In this document: positions 1 through 9,885 of the stretch, piece after piece
How positions within the stretch are numbered: position 1 is the first letter of the stretch
Layout: every line of letters begins with the position of its first letter
From: Acanthamoeba lenticulata
Taxonomy: Eukaryota; Discosea; Longamoebia; Acanthamoebidae
Reading direction: 5' to 3'
Assembly (NCBI GenBank): GCA_002179805.1
Contig: NAVB01000419.1
Span: 1-36,219 of the forward strand
Length of the DNA: 36,219 bases
Made by a program: the position numbers and the translations under genes
The notes under the pieces: model-generated
Database searches by the model: none
The model's input: only the letters and a program-made list of their open reading frames with translations
What the model was told of the DNA's origin: nothing

Positions 1-1428
1 CTCACGTCTATGTCTGTCAGGGCGGTGGTTCGTCGGACTGGCCATCGTCGATCTGGGCTACCTGGCGAACGCGTGGGTCTACTTGATGGACAAGTTAGCG
101 CTTCAACCTCGTTGTCCCCGTTACGGAGGCGGACTGACATTGCCAAATGGCACGTGTGTTATTACGTTATCATCCGTGCAGAGAGGAGCATGCTTCGTCC
201 GGTGAGTATCGCGCATTGGTGCCCTTGGGCTTTGGTACAAGTCGAGCCTCTGAGTCTCTGTCACCACAAGTACTGTTTCCTGTTTGATATTCATCTTCGG
301 CCGTCCCCTCCGCACAAGGCGTCTCCTTCGCCGACAGCTCTGTGGCTGGCACGACCAGCTGGCAATCTGGCGGCAATCGGATGGCAGTCCGCGCTGAGGG
401 CGACCGTGGCTATGAAGTTGAGCTGCACGTTACCATCAACGGCCAACCCTTTGACGGCCTTTGCACCATTGCTCAGCCTAAGGTACGTGTAGCTTCGTCT
501 GACGAAATGTGTCGTCCGCCCAATCGCTAATCGCTCATCTTATGTCCACTCCAGGAATCGCTGGCGCTGCTTTATCCGCTCGAGGGTCCCCAGCAGAGCC
601 GGGCGGCCTACACCCACAAAGTGCTGGCGCCGACATTGACATTCATCGCTTGGCTCGACATTGTTGACACGAGCTCTCTCTCTCTCTCTCTCTGCTCCAA
701 AGGCGGCCGGCATGGCGGTGGAGGGCAGTTTTGTGTGGGGCGACGAGACGCTTCACTTCACTCGCGAAGACTCGTTTGCCACGATGGACTGGACCCGTTC
801 GTACGCCGCGCGAGAGACCACCTGGAAGTGGGCCTCCTTTGCCGGCCTGGCGTCGCCGGCCGGACCTGGAACGTCGTCCACAGCTGTGGTCGGCCTCAAC
901 CTCTCGGCCGAGGTCTATGACGAGCACGAGAACGCCTTTTGGCTCAATGGCAAGGTAGGCGAGGCCGTCCTCTTCGTCGGCTGACCCATCGGCTTCCTTT
1001 GCATTGACACATGGTCACTCACGGCCTTTGGGGAAGGCGTACCTGGTGGGGGCAGTCGATTTCACGCTGCCCCGCTCTCCCGAGCGCGTGACCAAGGACG
1101 AGTGGACCGTCCGCAGCCAGAACGGCGCCCTCCAGCTCCGCTTCGTCCCGCACGCAGCACGCGAGGAGCACCTCCATTTCGGCCTCCTCGCCTCGGGTCA
1201 GTCCCGCGCCCTCCCTGCCCAGAGCGAGTGCCCACAGGCAAACTGCAACAACTGACGTGTTTGTGAGTTCATTCGTTGCCCACAGATTTCTCGCAGGTGG
1301 GCGGCTGCTTCTTCGGCACGGTCGACCTTGCTCTTCTGAGCGACGCCAGCGACGCGCCCAGCGACAGCAACGTCATCTCCATCGAAGGCATTCTGGGCGT
1401 TGTTGAAACCCACTACGCGCTTTGGTGA
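1..1428 (+). CDS. DUF2804 family protein, 5' end missing
   Basis: The gene runs in from the left edge. Exons that keep phase are 21-93, 182-201, 319-482, 555-620, 703-954, 1037-1196 and 1286-1428 (stop TGA), giving about 291 residues of the C-terminal part. Family signs, from memory of DUF2804: an early stretch FVGLAIVDLGYLANAWVY, a central block FVWGDETLHFTREDS followed by MDWTRSYAARETTWKW, and a C-terminal HFGLLASDFSQVGGCFFGTV ending in ETHYALW. The function of the family is unknown to me; no catalytic residue can be assigned. The 20-nt second exon is a proposal: it is the route I found that keeps phase between the first and third exons without a stop. The gene converges on the xylanase gene, whose stop lies 85 bp away. 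Family assignment is confident; the first two exons less so. Confidence 0.8.
674..693. repeat. (CT)n microsatellite
   Basis: A dinucleotide CT run inside the intron 621-702 of the DUF2804 gene. It also supplies the pyrimidine tract ahead of the splice acceptor. Confidence 0.85.
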
Positions 1429-1513
1429 CCAAACGTCAACTTGCTGATTGCCAATAGGTCAGCTTTAATCAGCCCTTTATCACACAAGTCAGGCTCTTTA
1501 ACCGGGGCCTGGT

Positions 1514-3663
1514 TTAGAGGTTGGCCAGGGCGGTGAAGAGGGCGCGGATGGGATTGGCCAACGTCGATCCGGAGGACATGTGGTCGTCTGGTTGCGTCCA
1601 GGGCACCTGGAGCGCGTCCAGTGTGAGGCTGTCCACCGCGGCGGTGTCGATCTGGCGCGTTGCCACCACCGTGCCATTGGTAAGCACCACCTCCACGACG
1701 AGCTTGCCACGGAAAGCCGACGCCTGAACACGCCCGTTCTTGTCGGTCATCAAACCGCGGAGGTTCGTCCACCACTGGTTGTACACGAGGTCGCGGTAGG
1801 CCTGAGCGTTGGGCTTGGGCTTCCAGTCGATCGTGTACATCGCCGCGTTCGGCTCGAATTGAGAGCCCTCCCAGAAGCCCCACATGATAAACTCGTCGAA
1901 CGAGGCCACGCTGAAGATGAGCGTCATGAAGTCGCGTGTGAAGTCGGCCTGCAGCTGTTGGTCGAGCGAGGGAAAGTCGAACTCGGTGATTGCCAGTTTC
2001 TGTTCAGGCAACCACCGCCATGTTACCGGCAATCAGGATGCAGCGCAATGGGCCTGCGGGACATACCTTGACCGGCAGGGCTGCAAAGACTTGGATGCGA
2101 TTCAGCAGTTCTTCCATGTCAATAGGCGCCTGGTTGAAGTGCGATTGAAAGCCGAGGCCACTGAGCGGAGCACCATGCTGGGCGAGATAACGGACGTAGG
2201 CGGTCGTGTAGTTCCGGTGGAGGTCGATGTAGTTCTCCAAGAGGTCGTAGTCGTTGAGGACAAGCGGGACGTTCGGAGCCAGCTCAGCGGCAAGTTTGGT
2301 GTAATTGGCCAAGCTGTCGGGCGCCATCATGCCCCCGAACGGTTTAGTGCCCGGCGCAGCGATCATACCTGGCCAGGCAAGAGCAAGTAAGGCAAGTGGT
2401 GCGCATCAGCAGAGAGTCAGTGAAGACCTTGAAGGTCGAAGTTGTCGTAGGGTTCGTTGATGACATCCCACTCGTAGCACATGCCCTTTGTCCCGTTGAG
2501 CACGTCGGCAAAGTGGTTGCGAATGTAGGTGTCCATGGCGTCTACAGTGCCTCCCCAGGGAGCCGCCGAGGGCATGTGCCGCTTGCTGGGCCACAGGAGA
2601 TTATGTCCACGCGTCGGAATGCTGGCGTTGGCCAACCACTGGAGGCCTCTCAGAGCGGCCTGACGGTTGCTGAGCCACACGGGCCACTTCAAGTCGTTCT
2701 CGAATCCTGCCACGTTGAACAGTTGCTTCACCATGTCTGCCACATGCCATTTTAGTGAGCAACTCACGCCTGCTTGCTAATGGCTTCACTCATAATTTGA
2801 GAGCACGTGCCTCCGTAGGTCGGGTTGGTGGAGAGACGGGAGGCCACAAGGGCCGAGCCGAAGCCAAACCTGTGGCGCTGCTGGTACACGTTCACCAAAG
2901 CACCCTTGACAGGTCGGCCGCGTTGGTCCACGACGGGGATGGTGAGCGCAGTCTTGCGCACGCTCTCGATCCGCTTCTGCGCTGCCACTCGCCACGAGGC
3001 TTTGGGGTCGTTACGGCCGGGGTAATAGAACGACGTCGCCAAAGCGTTCGGGTCGTCGGTGACGCCGACGCACGTAGACAACGTGACGTTGGCCAAGATG
3101 AACTGCTGCTCCTTGATGGCATAGAAGAAGCCCAGTTGACCTACAGAAGCGGGGCTGAGAGCCGTTTTGGCACGCAGGGGGATGGAGTAGGAACACCACT
3201 TGTTCGGGTCGGTGACGTCGCAAGGGAACGATCCGGCAAGCGACCTCGTATAGTTGCCGTCGCGCACAGCCTGAGGCAAATCGTTGGTTGTTAACAATTG
3301 TCACGTCTTCAAGTTCAGCAGAGGGCGTACAACGGTTCCCGCCACGGCGGGGCTTCCGGTGACGCTGACGGCTCGGACGAGGAAAGACACGACGAGGAGG
3401 TCTCCTACGTTGACGTCTCCTGAGATGGCAAAGATCAATGACGACGCGTAGTACGCCGAGCCCTCCGCAGGCGCTGGCTGCGGGATGAGCCACCCCGACT
3501 CTGCGCCGTTGGTCCAGTTGGAGACCTTAGGTCCGGAACGCGCCGGAGGATTCGTCGAGAGAACTGACTTCGTGCACCGTAAGTTGCCGCCGTTCACTGT
3601 CGCGCACTGGACTGCAACGAAGAGGAAGAGAAATAAAAACAACCCCCCAGACAAAGTTGGCAT
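1514..3663 (-). CDS. Secreted GH10 endo-1,4-beta-xylanase
   Basis: Predicted to cut beta-1,4-xylan outside the cell or in digestive vacuoles. Exons 3663-3331, 3270-2790, 2736-2428, 2368-2067 and 1999-1514 keep phase and give about 636 residues. The start at 3663 gives a clear signal peptide (MPTLSGGLFLFLFLFVAVQC). About 250 residues follow before the catalytic barrel; they look like a beta-rich carbohydrate-binding region (for example WTNGAESGW). The barrel shows GH10 marks: FENDLKW, TRGHNLLW, WDVINEPYDNF with the acid/base Glu in NEP, and LAITEFDF with the nucleophile Glu in TEFD, then MWGFWEGSQF near the end. The order and spacing match plant and bacterial GH10 enzymes. An apparent in-frame TGA at about 3301 is removed by a 60-bp intron (3330-3271). 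The gene looks intact. The N-terminal module type is not certain. Confidence 0.9.
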
Positions 3664-4131
3664 GCTGCTGGCAGGAGTGCGTGAGGAGAAACAGATAAAA
3701 TGGCAACGCGCTTTATTGGGACGATCGTCCACATTTAATTCATCAACAACCTAGGGCAACACTCCTGATCGCCAACCACTGCAGCACCAATGAAAAGAAT
3801 GCCCCAATTGGCAAAGACGTGGTTGCAGGCCCAAAAGCCCGCGCGGAGTGTTAGGAAGGCGTGAACACCCAGCGCTTGAGCTCAAGATGAGGAACAGAGC
3901 ATGGTCTTAGTCTTTGGCTCCCCCCCCCCCTTACACCTCTATGGATAAAGTCGTCACCCTCACAGGGATTGGCTTGGCGATTCTACTGGTTCACTGCTTG
4001 TGCACAATTTAGGCCACCACATCGCCACAACAGGGCCGAATCCCTCCCTGCCGTTTCTTGGTTTTCTCCGTGAGCCGGAGGGGACCTCCGAGAGCTGGTG
4101 TTTTATAAAACAATAACAGCAGTTGTTCTTT
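3664..4131. promoter_or_regulatory. Shared divergent promoter region, xylanase and surface-protein genes
   Basis: 468 bp without a supported gene separate two genes that start away from each other. It holds an 11-base C run (3920-3930) and a TATA-like box close to the right-hand gene. Short open frames here show no coding bias. Confidence 0.5.
4103..4110 (+). promoter_or_regulatory. TATA-like box
   Basis: TTATAAAA lies 22-29 bases upstream of the ATG at 4132. Acanthamoeba polymerase II promoters often carry a TATA box near the start site, so a very short 5' UTR would follow. No transcript data are available here. Confidence 0.4.
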
Positions 4132-6201
4132 ATGGCGCAAGGAGGGGTGTCGGTCCTGGCTGTGGCGCTGCTGGGGCTGGTCCTGCTAAGCCATGCCGTC
4201 CAACTGCACGCCCAAAGTGCGGGTTCGCCGTCGTCGCCACGTTTTTTGCTTTGTGTCAAGACAATACCGGGTGACCCTGCTTGTGTCGTGGTCTGGTGTG
4301 GCGCGCAGGCTGCTCGGATCAACTGGAAAGCAACCTCGCGCTGGGTCCGGGCACAAAGCTCTCCAAATCCTACCTCGCCCAGCGCTTTCAAGTCTTTAGC
4401 CGCATCGCAGTCACCAGCTTCTATGCTCCCCTCAGCAGTACGGAACCCCCCCTCTTTTCTTCCTCTCTTTCCCCCTCGTCACTTCGTGCTTTCGACACGT
4501 TATTCGTTCTTTATACCAACCAACAACAAACACAACAAAAGGCAACAAGGCCGTCGCCGTCCAGGTCAGTGGTGATGATTCCGACGGCAAACCAGAAGAC
4601 GCTGCTCTTCTGGCGCTTACTGTCGTGAACGCCACGACAGACAGCTTCACCGCGGTGCCCGTCGGCGGGGCACCTGCGGTGATGGCGCCCGGGATCTACT
4701 GGCTTGTCGTCGACCCCGGAAGCGCTGGGCATTGGAACTACGTGCCGGCCACGGGCTCGCCGACTGGGCCTGTGGAGCTCCTGGACTGCGGCTCGCGGCC
4801 CAATGACAGCAAGCCCTGGGACACCGACCCGGCCAACTCGTTTCTCATGTCGGTCATCGGCTGCGACGCGGCCACGATGTCGTTTTCGCCGACACCTTCG
4901 GTTTCCATGTCGCCGTCACCTTCGCCTTCGGCGTCCTCTTCAGCGTCGCCCACGCCCTCAGTGTCGCTGTCAGCGTCACCCACGCCTTCGGTGTCGCCGT
5001 CATCGTCGCCTACGCCTTCGGTGTCGCTGTCACCGTCGCCCACGCCTTCTCCGTCGCTCACATCATCGCCGTCTTTGTCGCCTTCGCCCTCGCGGAGCCC
5101 AACGCCATCACCGACCGGGCTGCGTGTGGTCAACGTGACGGCCGGCTTCGACACGGGTACCACCGGGGCCAACCTCACGGCCGCCCTCGTCGGGACCGGC
5201 CAGAGCTCGGGTGCTAGCGGTGAGGCCGTCTTGTTGCTGCTCCGCACCGAGTTTGACGAACTACAGATCGGTGACGCCGCTCCGATTCCCGCTACGTCGC
5301 TCGCGGGTAAGGCAAAGCCCTCTTTCCCACTGCGTAGCCATTGGCTGACGTGCAATACACGACCACAGGCTTCGTGCGCACGCCGGTCAATCAGACCAAC
5401 GCCACGACGGCCTTTTTCTACGCCGCCCACACAGCCGAACTGGCCGTGGAACACACCTTTGCCTTCCATGAGACCGCGGCAACCGGCACCTTTGTTGGCC
5501 ACACGTTCGACCTCCCCGCGGCGACCCTCAAATGGTCCCTCAGGCTGTCCTCCAACAGCAGCAGCACCGGTGGCAACGGGACTATCGTGCGCTATCGGCT
5601 TGGGAGCCTCTTGCCGGCATCAGTGGCCGGCCTGAAGGTGGACACGAGTGCGGCCATCACACGCCAGGCGGGCATGCCGCAGCCCAACATGACCACCTAC
5701 CTCCTCCCGCTTCTTGTCACAAGCAAGTCCGGGCCATCCTCAGCGGCCGCGACGGTGGCCCGGGTGGAGGTGTTTGACTTGGCCGTCGTCTTTGACGACG
5801 TCGGGAGTGCGACTCGTGATGGCGCCGATGGCGCCCAAGCCGGACGCACGACTCGCATCGAGCACGACATCATCCTGCGGACAGCAGCCTCCACGGCGGA
5901 GAACCGGACGGCCGAGGCCGAGTTCGTGCTGGAACTGCGGCTCCCGCCCTTCGTTGGCGCGCTAGATTACGACCCGAGCCTCCGCCTGGACGTGCTTGCT
6001 GGTACGGGCGCGAGGACAGACAACCCAGACGGCGAGAACCTTGGCGTCATCATTGGACTGGCCGTGGCCCTGCCACTGGCAGCTGTGGTTGTCGGGGCGA
6101 TCATCACTGGCGGCGTTGTGGTCTGCTTGCAGCGACGACGGGCTTTGCAGCACATCGGCGTGAGCAGGCAAGGGGTCAACTTTCACGCGGACTCTTTGTG
6201 A
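4132..6201 (+). CDS. Ser/Pro-rich type I surface glycoprotein
   Basis: I do not recognise a family. Exons 4132-4222, 4309-4437, 4542-5306 and 5369-6201 keep phase and give about 605 residues. Features in order: signal peptide (VLAVALLGLVLLSHAVQLHA); a first extracellular region with a few cysteines; a low-complexity stalk at 4876-5115 made of SPSPTPS/SPTPSVS units; a second extracellular region of about 280 residues with several N-glycosylation sequons (NQT, NAT, NMT, NRT); one transmembrane helix near the C-terminus (GVIIGLAVALPLAAVVVGAIITGG range); and a short basic tail of about 25 residues (CLQRRRALQ). This layout suggests a plasma-membrane protein with an O-glycosylated stalk. ATG 4132 is chosen because it begins the signal peptide. 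A poly-A signal follows at 6222. Ligand or role unknown. Confidence 0.8.
4876..5115 (+). repeat. Degenerate Ser-Pro repeat encoding a mucin-like stalk
   Basis: Tandem degenerate units encoding SPTPSVSL/SPSPTPS. The DNA copies share a core of the type gtcgcccacgccttc(g/t) with synonymous drift. The spread of third-base changes argues for older expansion rather than recent slippage. Confidence 0.8.
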
Positions 6202-6221
6202 CAAAAATTTTAAAAATACAA

Positions 6222-6227
6222 AATAAA
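6222..6227 (+). terminator. Poly-A signal of the surface-protein gene
   Basis: AATAAA 21 bases after the stop codon at 6201, in an AT-rich patch 50 bp before the next gene begins. Confidence 0.55.
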
Positions 6228-6277
6228 TAGTTTTCTTCTGTATTTCTCGTCTCGTGCGAGTTGATCATCATCGCGAG

Positions 6278-9200
6278 ATGAAAGGCGGCAAGGTGGGGTT
6301 CAACCCTACCACACTTGGCGACGGCCTCGTGTATGGACCTGGTGGGAGCGTTGTTTACGCCTCCAGCCCCACCCAGCAAGATGTGAAGGAGCGACGAGAG
6401 CATGCCAAGGTTGGCGAGAATGGCCAAAATCACTCATCATCGGCTGGAAGTGGTCCCACACCTTCCACAAGTGGTGCTCCTGGTCGCACCAGCGTGGAGG
6501 CTACCCTTCTGGACACGTTCAAAAGTGACGGTGCGTCTACAGCACCTCAAGCGCAAGATGGTTGATTGTGTAGCAGCTCCCACTGGGCCCACTCACATGG
6601 CAGTCTGGAACGTACAGTGACGTACCAGCAGTTCCTGCGCCAGGACTTCAATCCACAGCTCTACGCCAGCAGCGTGCTCAAAGCCTCCAGTCAGTCGCCC
6701 TACGCCCTGCCTTCGGCCCTCGAAAAGATTTCGTCGGGCATCCAAGGCCTCAACAAGGAGCTGAGGGCTCAGGTTCGTGTGTTTTCGAGTCATTGTCCTC
6801 TTTCTTCTTCTCAAGCGCGCTGACGCGTCGCCACCTGCAGGCGGCAAACCGGCACGAAGAACTGTTCCGCCAAGTGCACACGATCCAGCACCTGGAGGAG
6901 ATCCTGGCGCATGTGACGCACGGGGTCGACTCGCTGCAGAACGCCATCACCTCCATTCGCTCCGAGCTCGCTGAGCCCTTCCAGCTCATCCAGGCGCGCA
7001 CCACTCAGCTCGAGCGCGTCCAGGTCCCTCTCGCCTACCTTTTTTATTCTATTTTTTTGATTGATGTTATTTATTTATTCATTTGTTTTATTCTTTTTCA
7101 GGCGAGCTGCGACATCATGAGGCAGATCACGCGATTCCTCTACCTGGCCAAGAAGCTGCGGTCCCACCTGGACGCCCAGCGGCTGCCCGAGGCGGCCGAG
7201 TGCCTCTACGAGCTCGAGCAGATCCGCCACTCGGCCGACCTGACGGGGATCCACGTGGTGGACAAGGAGACCCAGTGGATCATGAAGGCCGACGAGGACG
7301 TGACTAACGGGGCCTCGCTCATGCTCATCCAGGGCCTGGAGACCCAGAACCAGTCCCAGGTGGCCAACGCCATCAAGGTCTTTTACCACCTCAAGACCCT
7401 CGACCAGAAGCTCGAGGCCACCATCACCGCCCTGCTCGCCAAGATCTCCCAGACGGCCAAGAACGTCCTCTCTGAGGACGTCCAGCGCGAGGGCAGTACG
7501 TTGTAGCCCTTCGCCACTGTGTGAACTGCTGATGTCATGCTGACGTCACGCATGCAGCGCAACTGAGCCACAGGCGCACGGCCAGCGCGGCCAACAGCAT
7601 GGCCAAGTGGCGCGCGGCCCTGTGGACCCGCATCGAGCGACTCACCGATGTCCTCCACTCGTGCTCTGTGCGTGGCCTCAGCCCTCAACTTTACCCAACG
7701 CCTATCAATGACCTCTTTCTTCGTCTTCATCGTCGTTGTCGTCTTCGCTGTCGTCGCGCACGTGCAGGTCCAGATGTGGCATCTGCAGCGAGTGATCTAC
7801 AAGATGAAGAACACGGACACGCACGGGCTCGTGCTCGACGATATCGTCAGCAAGCCTGCCGGAGGCGCCGCCACCACCACCGCAATGGACGATCTTTTTG
7901 CCACGTTCTGGACGTCGCTCACCAAGATCGTGGCCGACGAGCTCGCCGCCGCGGCCCGCGGCTCCGAGTTTGTAAAGAACACGTTCGTGACCGAGTACCC
8001 CAAGCTCCTGCGGCTCTTCAACGACCTCCTCAAGCGCCTGCGCACGCACATGGAGGTCAAGGACGCTTCGTCGGCGTCATCGTCAGCCGTGGTGAACCCT
8101 CTGGGACCGGCGCCCAGCCTCCGCGCGATGACCTCGTTGGCTGACGACGCCGTCGGCCGGCTGGCGCCGTTTGAGCAGCAGCTCATCGGGGCACTGGCCA
8201 AGTTCGAGCAGGACTACCTGGGCCTCTCGCTCCGCCACCTCTTTGACCCCATCACCCACACCTTTGCCTCGGGGCGCGCCACGCCCACGCCCGACGACGT
8301 CGTACGCGCATTCTTGCATTCTGTCTTTTCATTTTTTGATTTTTGATTTTTTATCATTAATTTTTATTTGGTGTTATTCAAGGTGGCGCTGTCCAAGGCC
8401 ATCGTGGCCGAGCTTGAGTCAGCCAAGCTGGACGAGCGCCTGCACGCGGCCATCGCGCGCGGGGTGGCCAAGGCCCTCCAGCAGTTCACGCTCCAGAGCC
8501 GCAAGCTGGTGTCCACCGAGGCCGAGGCCTACCAGGTACGCCGGGCCCACAACAGCGTTACGCAGCTTTCACTCACGCCCGGGGTGGCAGGTGGTCGAGG
8601 CCGTCAACGCGGCGCAGCGCAAGAACGCGACGATCTTCAACGTGCTGTTCCAGCTCCACACGGCGGTGACCAACCTCCTGCCGGCCATCCCGCCGGCCGC
8701 CGTCGAGTACATCGACGACGCCCTCCAGCAGCTCTCGCGGTTCGGCGGGCAGCAGATCATCGCGCCGCTGTTCTCGCGGATTACGGCCCAGCTGGAGGCC
8801 ACCCTCCTCGGGATCCACCACGAGGGCTACGGCGGCTCCAAGCACCGCGACGCCGTGCACCAGGTCTCGGCCTACATGGAGAAGCTGCAGAAGCAGATCC
8901 ACCACTTCCACTCGGCCATCCTGGGCCTCTTCTCGCCCTGCCCCGCCATCTCCGTCCGCCTCCGGTACTTCGTTCCCCCCCCCACTTGGCTCGCGTGTCT
9001 GTTTGCTGACGCTGGCGGCCACGCAGGGCGCTGGCCACGCGGGTGGTGGTCTTTTTCGTGCGCCACGCGGCCCTCGTGCGGCCGCTCTCCCAGATCGGTA
9101 CGAGGAGTGGATCCGGAGACGAGTGGGCCTGCGTGTGTTTGTGTGTGGCTCACGTGAGGGGATTGGGGGACACGACCACAGGCACGCTGAAGCTGGCGGG

Positions 9201-9772
9201 TGACATGGCGCAGTTGGAGCTCGCGCTGGCGCCCATCTACCCGCTCAAGGATGTGGGCGGCCCATACAAGGAGCTTCGCGCCCTCCGACCCCTCATCTTC
9301 CGGTTTCCTCTCTTTCATCAACGTCCGTCGTCTGCATCATCATCATCATCTAATCACACAACAAAACAACAGAGAAAAGGATCAGATCTTGGGGTCGCCC
9401 GAACTCGAGAGCCTGTCGATGACGACGGCCCTGCACCACATGTTCTCGCGAGCACCGGAGGAGCTGCTTTCCCCTCACGTGCGCGCTGGTTCGCCTCCTC
9501 TTCCTCTCCTCTTCCTCATGAACGCCGGCTATCATCATGCTGATGGGGGAAATTTGGCGCTCCTCCTTCTGAGCTCAGGCTGGAGCATAGCCAAGTACAG
9601 CAAGTGGCTGGACGACCAGCAAGAGGCCGAGGTGTGGAAGCTCATCAAGGCCTCGCTCGACGCCTACGCCAACAAGGTCAACCAGCGCGGCGACAGCGCC
9701 TTCGACCCGATCTTCCCCGTCATGGTCTCGCTCGGCAATTACTTCCTCGACCGCCAGCGCGGGCCTCTCTGA
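6278..9772 (+). CDS. COG5: Conserved oligomeric Golgi complex subunit 5
   Basis: COG5 belongs to lobe B of the COG tether, which guides vesicles in retrograde traffic within the Golgi. Twelve exons keep phase: 6278-6530, 6618-6772, 6841-7023, 7102-7495, 7558-7667, 7768-8301, 8383-8535, 8591-8964, 9027-9097, 9182-9302, 9373-9488, 9579-9772. They give about 885 residues, normal to slightly long for COG5. Family marks: TYQQFLRQDFNPQLYAS, the helical EKISSGIQGLNKEL region, QGLETQNQSQVANAIKVFY, ELRALRPLIF, and SPHVRAGWSIAKYSKWLDD near the C-terminus. The first 85 residues are a low-complexity extension (SSSAGSGPTPSTSGAPG). The start at 6278 is the only ATG in frame in that exon. Introns after exons 3 and 6 are AT-rich. 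It converges on the RasGAP gene, 113 bp between stops. The gene looks intact. Confidence 0.93.
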
Positions 9773-9885
9773 CAACCTCCGCCGAGGCCACGAAGAGGAC
9801 GTGTGGTGTTGATGATGATACAAAGTCCCTTATTTTTTTCCGGACACAAAACAGCTTCAGGCGAAGCTGTCGCGGTTATGAGGAT

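Noticed and set aside
2736..2790. Splice at GTGAGT (about 2768) in the xylanase gene
   Set aside because: It gives a 31-bp intron and the wrong phase; the donor at 2789 gives a 53-bp intron in the right phase.
3299..3303. In-frame TGA followed by CAATTG in the xylanase gene, resembling a stop-codon readthrough context or a nonsense mutation
   Set aside because: A canonical 60-bp intron (3330-3271, donor GTACGC, acceptor CCTCAG) removes it and keeps phase on both sides.
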